A DNA stretch of 12,020 nt, taken from DASXTS01 sp036505275 (GTDB lineage Bacteria > Actinomycetota > Actinomycetes > Mycobacteriales > Pseudonocardiaceae). The translations under genes were made by a program, and so were the position numbers. The notes beneath the pieces were generated by a model. It saw only the letters and a list, made by a program, of their open reading frames with translations. It did no database searches and was not told the origin of the DNA. This document shows positions 6,858 through 12,020 of the stretch, one piece after another. Positions within the stretch are counted from its first letter, which is position 1. Each line of letters opens with the position of its first letter. Location of the stretch: contig DASXTS010000244.1 in assembly GCA_036505275.1 (NCBI GenBank), positions 1 through 12,020 on the forward strand, read 5' to 3'.

Positions 6858-7346
6858 GAGGAGAACTGGCTGGCGGAGTGCGCCGTCGAGGATGTCGGCG
6901 AGGAGTGCCGGCAGATTGGGTGGGAGGAGTTTGTCGCGACATGCGGCGAGTTCGGGCTGGGTCCACCAGCGGTGCTCGATGAGGCCGGCTTGCTCGTTGG
7001 CGGTGCGCTTGGGCCGCAAGGTGGGCGTGGTGTCGGCGAGGCGGGCGAGGTAGACGCTCTCTCGTCGGTGGTGCTCGCGGCCCCGGTAGTGGAAGCGGGT
7101 CTCGCGGTCCCAGAGGTGGGGCCCGATGTGGTCGAGGAGGATGCCGGTCTCCTCTATGAGTTCGCGGCGGGCGGTATCGGCGAGGCTTTCGCCGGGGTCA
7201 GCTCCGCCGCCGGGCAGTTCCCACCAGTGGTGGCCGGGTTGATCAGGGTCACGGGCATGAATGAGCAGGACGCGATCGTTCTGTTCGAGCAGGAGCACGC
7301 GGGCTCCGATGCGCAGGGTGGCGCCTTCGGCGGGGGTGGCGGGCAT
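6849..7346 (-). CDS. NUDIX hydrolase
   Basis: A complete 165-residue NUDIX protein that would hydrolyse a nucleoside diphosphate linked to another group, in the cytoplasm. The NUDIX box G-x5-E-x7-R-E-x-x-E-E-x-G is intact at residues 47-69 (GGADPGE...ARRELIEETGI), so metal-dependent catalysis is expected. It is preceded by the typical strand VLLIHARD and the WWELPGGG lead-in. The start is the ATG at 7346, with AGGAG about 11 bases upstream. There is no signal peptide or extra domain. It is convergent with the catabolic operon and follows, on the same strand, a nuclease-family remnant at 7420-7797. Neither neighbour suggests a substrate, and the gene looks unrelated to the catabolic genes on both sides. 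Subfamily cannot be set from sequence alone. Confidence 0.92.
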   Translation of the reverse strand: MPATPAEGATLRIGARVLLLEQNDRVLLIHARDPDQPGHHWWELPGGGADPGESLADTARRELIEETGILLDHIGPHLWDRETRFHYRGREHHRRESVYLARLADTTPTLRPKRTANEQAGLIEHRWWTQPELAACRDKLLPPNLPALLADILDGALRQPVLLHI

Positions 7347-7419
7347 CCGGGCCGGCTCTCCTGATCACGTTCGGCGGCAGATCACAACCGCCAGTGGAGA
7401 GGCTGAGTAACGGTCCTGG

Positions 7420-7797
7420 TCAGAACAGTGTCGGCGGCGTGCTGGCGGCAGTCGGATCGGACGTTATCAATAGCTCGCCGGGGTTGACCGCGAGGCGCGC
7501 CGACAGCGCGGAATGGTCACTCAACCGGTCGAGGCGGGGCTGGTGAACGTAGTCGCAGGCGACCAGCGTGCCGGCCAGGTCGGGGGTGCAGTGCGCGTGG
7601 TCGTAGCGGTAGCCGTCACCGGTGCGGCCGACCCAGCTGTGTTCAACCATGTCGGGATGCAGGGTGCGGAAGGCGTCGACGAGGCGGCAATCATCGGTGA
7701 GCTGCCGGTAGAAGTCGTACTCGAACGGCGCGAAGCGTGGAATGCTGCTGCTGGAACTCACGCATTCTCTTCGGTCGGCTCGCGATACTAAGCCTCA
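7420..7797 (-). pseudogene. C-terminal remnant of an endonuclease/exonuclease/phosphatase-family protein
   Basis: The minus-strand frame is open from just after an in-frame stop (TGA at 7797-7795) to a TGA at 7422-7420. A possible GTG start at 7761 gives 113 residues. The segment RLVDAFRTLHPDMVEHSWVG, then RYDHAHCTPDL and the ending RLSDHSALSARL match the C-terminal third of the endonuclease/exonuclease/phosphatase superfamily, including the final Ser-Asp-His motif. The N-terminal two thirds, with the metal-binding Asn and Glu residues, are missing; upstream lies the 3' end of an unrelated oxidoreductase gene. I therefore read it as a truncated gene. If translated, it could not be an active enzyme of the known type. 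The truncation point lies between about 7750 and 7813 and is probably a recombination junction. Family assignment rests on these motifs only. Confidence 0.7.
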
Positions 7798-7813
7798 GGC
7801 CACGTCCCACCGC

Positions 7814-8845
7814 TCACTCCCCGCGCACCACCCTGGGCACGGACTCGATCTGGCGCATCGCCGGGATCACCTCCTCGCCCAGCTCGTCGAGGTACTCGAC
7901 GACCTGGTCGGCCGGCATGCCCGGCCACTGCGCCCGCACGATGATCGGGTCGATCGGCACGATCGCGGCCAGCTCGCGGATCTGGCGGATGCACTCGGCC
8001 GGCGTGCCGAGGAACGCCTCCTTGGCGGCCAGTTCCCGAAAGCTCGACTCCAGCTCGCCCGCGTCCCGGGTGGCGAGCTGGCGCCTGGCGTAGGCGATCA
8101 GCCGCTCCTTGGCCATCAGCTCGAACCGGCGGAACGCATCGTCGGTGGTCGGCGCCGGCACGATCTCCCGGCGCAGCGGGTGCCGGACCTGCGGCCGGCC
8201 CAGCCGCTCGCGCTCGTCCTCGTACAGCGACATCAGCCGAACCAGGTCGGGGATCTTGGTCTCCGGGGTCACCGGCCAGCCGTCGGCGAGCCGCGCCGAG
8301 CGCCGCACCCCGATCTCGGTCATCGCGCCCAGCCAGAGCGGCGGATGTGGTTGCTGCCACGGCCGGATGTGCGGCCGGGCGCTGTCCAGCGTCCAGTAGC
8401 GGCCGTGAAAGCTCACCTCGTCCTCGGTCCACAGCCGCCGGATCAGCGCCAGCCCCTCCTCCAGCATGGCGAAGCGCTGGCCGAAGTCGACGCCGAACGC
8501 GGTGAACTCGTCGGCGCGGTAGCCGGCGCCGACGCCGACCACGAGCCGCCCCCGGGTCATGATGTCGAGCGTGGCCAGCTCCTCGGCCAGCGCCACCGGG
8601 TGGTGCAGCGGCACTTGTACGATCATCGTCGCCAGGGTCACGCCGTCGTCGAGCTCGGCGGCCAGCCGGGCCAGGGTCGGGATCGGCTGCAACCACCTCA
8701 GGTCGCCGTAAAGGAAGTGCTGGCCGATCGTCAGGTAGCTGACGCCGTTGCGCTGGGCCGCCTCCACCTGCCGCAGCAGCCCGTCCAGATGCTCGCGCGG
8801 GGACAGGCTGGCGGGCACGTCACCGAGGATGACTCCGGTCCGCAT
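7814..8845 (-). CDS. LLM-class (luciferase-like) flavin/F420-dependent oxidoreductase
   Basis: A 343-residue protein of the bacterial luciferase-like superfamily, in which reduced FMN or coenzyme F420 serves in monooxygenation or hydride transfer. The family pattern is clear: the N-terminal MRTGVILGDVP strand, LTIGQHFLYGD, the TRGRLVVGVGAGYRADEF motif, then FAMLEEGLALIRRLWT, HPPLWLGAMTEIGVRRSARLADGW, and a C-terminal region FLGTPAECIRQIREL. Length is normal for the family. The ATG at 8845 has GAGGGG five to ten bases upstream. The gene diverges from the second P450 with about 110 bases between starts, so both may respond to the same signal, and it plausibly acts on the same substrate (hydroxylation, Baeyer-Villiger-type oxygenation or reduction). 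Choice between FMN and F420 cannot be made by eye; F420 is common in actinomycetes. Confidence 0.93.
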   Translation of the reverse strand: MRTGVILGDVPASLSPREHLDGLLRQVEAAQRNGVSYLTIGQHFLYGDLRWLQPIPTLARLAAELDDGVTLATMIVQVPLHHPVALAEELATLDIMTRGRLVVGVGAGYRADEFTAFGVDFGQRFAMLEEGLALIRRLWTEDEVSFHGRYWTLDSARPHIRPWQQPHPPLWLGAMTEIGVRRSARLADGWPVTPETKIPDLVRLMSLYEDERERLGRPQVRHPLRREIVPAPTTDDAFRRFELMAKERLIAYARRQLATRDAGELESSFRELAAKEAFLGTPAECIRQIRELAAIVPIDPIIVRAQWPGMPADQVVEYLDELGEEVIPAMRQIESVPRVVRGE

Positions 8846-8954
8846 GGCCCCTCGATTCTGCCGCTAGACGCCCATAACCAGACTAACTATTATCATGGAC
8901 TGCCGGAAGGGTCTGGTGGAAGAGCCGGTCGGAGGGCTTGGAGGTCGACGAGCG
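8846..8954. promoter_or_regulatory. Divergent promoter/operator region between LLM oxidoreductase and P450
   Basis: This gap between divergent genes contains one AT-rich patch, CATAACCAGACTAACTATTA, starting at 8873 and continuing into TCATGG. Read on the minus strand it gives TGATAAT (8895-8889) and, nine bases further, GGTTAT (8879-8874), the same two elements found fused at 1095-1107. GATAAT could be the -10 of the LLM gene, and ATAACC, in the plus direction, part of the P450 promoter. No convincing -35 is visible. The GGAGG at 8940-8944 is the likely ribosome-binding site for the P450 start at 8955. Confidence 0.45.
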
Positions 8955-10196
8955 ATGAGCGACACGCCGCGTTGCCCGGTGACGAGCTTCGACCACACCA
9001 GCGCCGAGCACTCCCGCGATCCGGTTGCGGCGTACCGGCGGCTGCGCGCGCTGGGCCCGGTGGTCCGGACCGAGTCGCATGGCGGTTACTGGGTGTTCAC
9101 CGACTACGGCACGGTCTTCGAGGCCGCTCGGACGGACGACGTGTTCTCCTCGGCTCGCAGCCAGCATGGCGGCGACGGCCTGGCCACCGTGATCCCGAAG
9201 GTGCCGGTCCACCTGCACATCCCGGTCGAGCTCGATCCGCCGGATTCCCGGCCGTACCGCAAGATCCTCAACCCGATGACCACGCCGGCCGCGGTGCAGC
9301 GGCTGCGGCCGCGGATCAGCGCGATCACCACCTGGTTCATCGACCAGGTGATCGAGCAGGGCGAGTGCGACCTGGCCGCGGTGATCGGGGTGCCGGCCGT
9401 CGTCACGCTCGACTGGCTGGGCATGCCGGCCGCGGACTGGCGGCGCTACTCCGCCGCGTTGCACGCGGTGCTCGCCGACGTGCCCGGCGGCGCCGAGCAC
9501 GCCCACGCCGTCGAGGTCGACATCCCGTGGATGACCGAACAGATCAGGGCTGCCATCGCGCAGCGCCGGGCCGCCCCGCGGGATGACCTGATCAGTTGGA
9601 TCGTGTCCCAGGACGTCGGCGGTGCGCCGATCGGCGAGGACGATGCGTACTCGATGGTCGAGCTGCTCATCTCCGGCGGTGTCGCCACCACCGCCTCGCT
9701 CGTCGGGCAGACCCTGGTGTACCTGTCCCGGCATCCGGACCAGCGCCGCGAGCTCGCCGGCGATCCCGTACTGCTCGAGCGCGCGGTCGAGGAGTTTCTC
9801 CGGTTCTTCTCGCCGACCCAGGCGCTGGCCCGCACGGTCACCCGGGACGTCGAGATCGCCGGCTGTCCGCTGCGCCCCGGCGACCGGGTGCTGCTGGCCT
9901 GGGCGTCGGCCAACCGCGACAGCGCGGCCTTCGACGGGCCGGACGAGGTGGACCTGCACCGCTGGCCGAACCGGCACGCCGCCTTCGGCATCGGGGTGCA
10001 CCGCTGCGCCGGCGCGCACCTCGCCCGCGCCATGGCGCATGAGCTGATCGGTAAGGTGATCACCCGGATGCCCGACTACGAGGTCGACTACGAGGCGCTG
10101 CAGGCCTACCCGTCGCAGGGGGTCAACTCCGGCTACCAGCGCATTCCCGCCCGCTTCACGCCCGGGCGGCGGCTCGGGCCGGACCTGGAGCTCTGA
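8955..10196 (+). CDS. Cytochrome P450 (complete paralogue of the P450 at 1-1058)
   Basis: A complete 413-residue bacterial-type soluble P450. Landmarks: C-helix ELDPPDSRPYRK near 92-103, I-helix LLISGGVATTAS at 237-248, ExxR at 280-283 (EFLR), and heme loop FGIGVHRCAGAHLAR with ligand Cys351. The ATG at 8955 was preferred over an in-frame ATG at 8895 because GGAGG lies about 10 bases upstream, the result matches the paralogue's N-terminus residue for residue, and 8895 lies inside the AT-rich promoter patch. The usual acidic residue before the I-helix threonine is replaced by alanine (GGVATT), as it is by glycine in the paralogue. A redox partner is not encoded here. It is followed seven bases later by the alpha/beta hydrolase gene, probably as one transcript, and diverges from the LLM oxidoreductase. 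Substrate unknown; context suggests hydroxylation of an imported hydrophobic compound. Confidence 0.96.
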   Translation: MSDTPRCPVTSFDHTSAEHSRDPVAAYRRLRALGPVVRTESHGGYWVFTDYGTVFEAARTDDVFSSARSQHGGDGLATVIPKVPVHLHIPVELDPPDSRPYRKILNPMTTPAAVQRLRPRISAITTWFIDQVIEQGECDLAAVIGVPAVVTLDWLGMPAADWRRYSAALHAVLADVPGGAEHAHAVEVDIPWMTEQIRAAIAQRRAAPRDDLISWIVSQDVGGAPIGEDDAYSMVELLISGGVATTASLVGQTLVYLSRHPDQRRELAGDPVLLERAVEEFLRFFSPTQALARTVTRDVEIAGCPLRPGDRVLLAWASANRDSAAFDGPDEVDLHRWPNRHAAFGIGVHRCAGAHLARAMAHELIGKVITRMPDYEVDYEALQAYPSQGVNSGYQRIPARFTPGRRLGPDLEL

Positions 10197-10203
10197 GCCG
10201 GCC

Positions 10204-11160
10204 GTGCGGTTCCGGGACCGGATCGACCCCGAGGTCGCCGCGGCCCTACCCGCGGTGCCGGTGCTGGACCTGACCGACATCCCGGCGGCCCGCGTGGCCA
10301 GGGAGCAGTTGGCCGCCCAGGCCCGCGCCCGCATGCCGGCCGACCCGTCGGTCGCCCGCGAGGACCACCTGGTCGCCACGCTCGACGGATCGGCGCAGGT
10401 CCGGGTGCGGCACTACCGCCCGGCCAACCGGCCGGCCGGCCCGTTGCCGTGCCTGTACTGGATCCACGGCGGCGGGCACGTGCTGGGCAGCGTCGACCAG
10501 GACGACCCCTTCCTCGAATCCGTGGTGCGCACCCTCGGCTGCGCCGCGGTGTCGGTGGACTGGCGGCGGGCGCCAGAACACCCGTTCCCCACGCCACTGG
10601 AGGACTGCTACACCGGGCTGCTCTGGACGGCCCGTAACGCCGAACGGCTGGGCCTCGACCCGGACCGCATCGCGATCGGGGGCGCCAGCTCGGGCGGCGG
10701 CTCGGCCGCCGGGCTCGCGCTGCTCGCCAGGGACCGCGGGCAGGTGCGGCCGGCCTTCCAGCTGCTGATCTACCCGATGCTGGACGACCGCACCGACAGC
10801 GACCTGGTGGATCACCCGAAGCTGTGGGGCCGGGTGTCCAACCTGATCGCCTGGCGGGCCTATCTGGGGCACGAGCCGGGGGAGCGGGACGGCGTCTCGC
10901 CCTATGCGGTGCCGGCGCGGGCCACCGAACTGGGCGGCCTGCCGCCGGCCTTCGTCGCCACCGGCGACCTCGATCTGTTCGCCGACGAGGACATCGAATA
11001 CGCCAGGCGGCTGGTTCGTGCCGGCGTGCCCGTGGAGCTGCACGTGTACCCGGGCGGCATCCACGGGTTCGACCTGTTCGCGCCGGACAGCGGGCTGGCC
11101 CGGCGGCTTGTCCGGGATCGCGACGAGGCACTCGCGCGAGTGCTCGGACACTGTGGGTAA
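10204..11160 (+). CDS. Alpha/beta hydrolase, HSL family esterase/lipase
   Basis: A 318-residue hydrolase of the hormone-sensitive-lipase family (alpha/beta hydrolase fold 3), which cleaves carboxylic esters, or lactones, of modest size. The oxyanion-hole motif HGGGH is at 88-92, the nucleophile elbow GASSGGG at 160-166 with Ser162, the acid in DLDLF at about Asp257, and the histidine in GGIHGFD at His287, so the triad is complete. The elbow is usually GDSAGG; the Asp-to-Ala and Ala-to-Ser changes flank but do not remove the nucleophile. There is no signal peptide, so it is intracellular. The GTG at 10204 lies seven bases after the P450 stop; the Shine-Dalgarno sequence is weak, consistent with translational coupling. 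Its role may be to release an acid or alcohol from an ester of the substrate, or from an ester made by the neighbouring oxygenases. Confidence 0.93.
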   Translation: MRFRDRIDPEVAAALPAVPVLDLTDIPAARVAREQLAAQARARMPADPSVAREDHLVATLDGSAQVRVRHYRPANRPAGPLPCLYWIHGGGHVLGSVDQDDPFLESVVRTLGCAAVSVDWRRAPEHPFPTPLEDCYTGLLWTARNAERLGLDPDRIAIGGASSGGGSAAGLALLARDRGQVRPAFQLLIYPMLDDRTDSDLVDHPKLWGRVSNLIAWRAYLGHEPGERDGVSPYAVPARATELGGLPPAFVATGDLDLFADEDIEYARRLVRAGVPVELHVYPGGIHGFDLFAPDSGLARRLVRDRDEALARVLGHCG

Positions 11161-11271
11161 CGGCTATGGAACGATGTTGCACAGGTCCTGGACAAGCTCC
11201 CGAACCTGCTCTACCGTGAGCCGCACCATGCGAATGATGCGCATGATAATCACATCTCCGGAGGACGTGGG
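11161..11271 (+). promoter_or_regulatory. Putative promoter and leader of the binding-protein gene
   Basis: This 111-base gap has lower GC than its flanks near its 3' end. An inverted repeat ATGCG-7-CGCAT lies at 11228-11244, containing the 8-base palindrome ATGCGCAT (11237-11244), directly followed by TGATAAT (11244-11250), the same heptamer as in the two divergent promoter regions. GATAAT could be a -10 element, but no clear -35 is seen, and the leader would then be only about 15 bases. A strong ribosome-binding site GGAGG lies at 11260-11264. A 17-codon ATG frame starting near 11166 has no features of a real gene. Confidence 0.4.
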
Positions 11272-12020
11272 ATGAACGGAAACGGGCGCAGCCGGCTCCT
11301 TCGCGGCGCCACCACCTTGCTCTGCGCAGGCGCCGTGGTGAGCCTCGCGGCGTGCGGCTCCAACACCGGCTCGTCAAGCTCCTCAGGCGGTACCAGCAGC
11401 AACCTGCCGGCCGAGATCAAGGTTGTGTCCATCAACCCGACAACCGGGCCGGCCGCCTTCGCCGGCCTGGCGGCCAACAAGGGTTACGAGGTCGCGATCG
11501 ACGAGATCAACTCTCAGAAGTTCCTCGGCGACACGAAGCTCGTGCTGTCCAAGGAGGACACCGCGGGTAACGCGCAGACCGCGGCCAGCAAGCTGACCCC
11601 GGCCGTCGCCGACAAGAACGTCGCCGCGGTGTTCGGCTCGGTCTCCAGCAACGAGGCCGTCGCGCTCGCGCCGATCGCCGACAAGAGCAAGATGCCGATC
11701 ATCTTCACCCAGGCCGGCAGCCCCGGCGTGGTCATCGGCGACTACACGTACCGGGCCACCCCGCCGATGAGCAGCTACTACCCCAAGGTCGGCGACTTCA
11801 TCAAGTCCAAGAACGTCAAGTCGGTCGGCATCGTGTACGCGGCCTGGTCTCCAACGCTGAAGGACATCGCCGAGAAGACCATCCCGGAGATGGGCAAGAG
11901 CCTCGGCTTCAACGTCGTGTCGAGCATCGGCACCCAGCAGACGACGCAGGACTTCTCCGCCCCGATCGCCCAGGTGCTCAACGCCAAGCCGGACATGGTG
12001 TCCCTGCTCCTGGTCGGCGC
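11272..12020 (+). CDS. Branched-chain-amino-acid-type ABC transporter substrate-binding lipoprotein, 3' end cut
   Basis: N-terminal 249 residues of a periplasmic-binding-protein type I (LivK/leucine-binding-like) solute receptor. The start ATG at 11272 has GGAGG seven bases upstream. A basic N-region (RSRLLRG) and a hydrophobic stretch lead to the lipobox LAAC with Cys28, then a Ser/Gly-rich linker, so the protein should be lipid-anchored on the outer face of the membrane. The mature part matches the family: INPTTGPAAFAGLAANKGYE, EDTAGNAQTAASK, VAAVFGSVSSNEAVALAPIA, PIIFTQAGSP and KSVGIVYA. The frame is open to the window edge, so permease and ATPase genes probably follow. In actinomycete catabolic clusters such receptors often bind aromatic or other carboxylates rather than amino acids, so the ligand here is likely the locus's substrate (inference). 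Confidence 0.95.
   Translation, partial: MNGNGRSRLLRGATTLLCAGAVVSLAACGSNTGSSSSSGGTSSNLPAEIKVVSINPTTGPAAFAGLAANKGYEVAIDEINSQKFLGDTKLVLSKEDTAGNAQTAASKLTPAVADKNVAAVFGSVSSNEAVALAPIADKSKMPIIFTQAGSPGVVIGDYTYRATPPMSSYYPKVGDFIKSKNVKSVGIVYAAWSPTLKDIAEKTIPEMGKSLGFNVVSSIGTQQTTQDFSAPIAQVLNAKPDMVSLLLVG

Noticed and set aside
6810..7364. 184-codon plus-strand frame opposite the NUDIX gene
   Set aside because: The minus strand encodes an intact NUDIX box; the plus frame is its antisense shadow with no recognisable motif.
7742..9586. 614-codon plus-strand open frame
   Set aside because: Runs antisense to the LLM gene and then out of frame through the P450; composition is that of a high-GC shadow frame.
11166..11219. 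Small 17-codon frame upstream of the binding protein
   Set aside because: No ribosome-binding site or recognisable peptide; it lies in the promoter gap and is most likely chance.

Overview
The window is very GC-rich (roughly 70% by eye), with GTG starts, strong third-position G/C bias and tightly packed or overlapping genes. This is typical of a high-GC actinomycete. No RNA gene, CRISPR array, transposase or phage gene is visible. Both ends are cut: a cytochrome P450 runs off the left edge and a solute-binding lipoprotein runs off the right edge.

Left block (1-6631). A cytochrome P450 on the minus strand (1-1058, partial) diverges from a tightly coupled plus-strand operon. The operon holds an AtuA/DUF1446-family protein (1165-2514), a small AtuA-associated protein (2511-2822), an aldehyde dehydrogenase with a one-base frameshift near its N-terminus (2835-4297), an AMP-forming acyl-CoA synthetase (4294-5931) and a broken CaiB/BaiF-type alpha-methylacyl-CoA racemase (5934-6589). 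A stem plus T-run at 6614-6631 looks like the operon terminator.

Middle block (about 6632-7813). A complete minus-strand NUDIX hydrolase (6849-7346) follows the C-terminal remnant of an endonuclease/exonuclease/phosphatase-family gene (7420-7797). Neither has an obvious link to catabolism. The truncated remnant ends just short of the next catabolic gene, which suggests a rearrangement junction.

Right block (7814-12020). A luciferase-like (LLM) flavin- or F420-dependent oxidoreductase on the minus strand diverges from a second cytochrome P450 (8955-10196), followed closely by an HSL-family alpha/beta hydrolase (10204-11160). Then comes the start of a branched-chain-amino-acid-type ABC transporter binding lipoprotein (11272 onward).

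Taken together this looks like a catabolic locus for an imported hydrophobic, probably methyl-branched or terpenoid-like compound. Uptake would be by the ABC system, hydroxylation by the P450s and LLM oxidoreductase, ester cleavage by the hydrolase, aldehyde to acid by the dehydrogenase, CoA activation by the synthetase, and further processing by the AtuA-type proteins and the (now broken) racemase. The substrate is inference. The two P450s are close paralogues, with the heme cysteine at residue 351 in both. Both divergent promoter regions carry TGATAAT and GGTTAT elements, and TGATAAT recurs before the binding-protein gene, so the two blocks may be one regulon. The broken racemase, the frameshifted dehydrogenase and the truncated nuclease remnant suggest that the locus is partly decaying, or that some single-base losses are sequencing errors.
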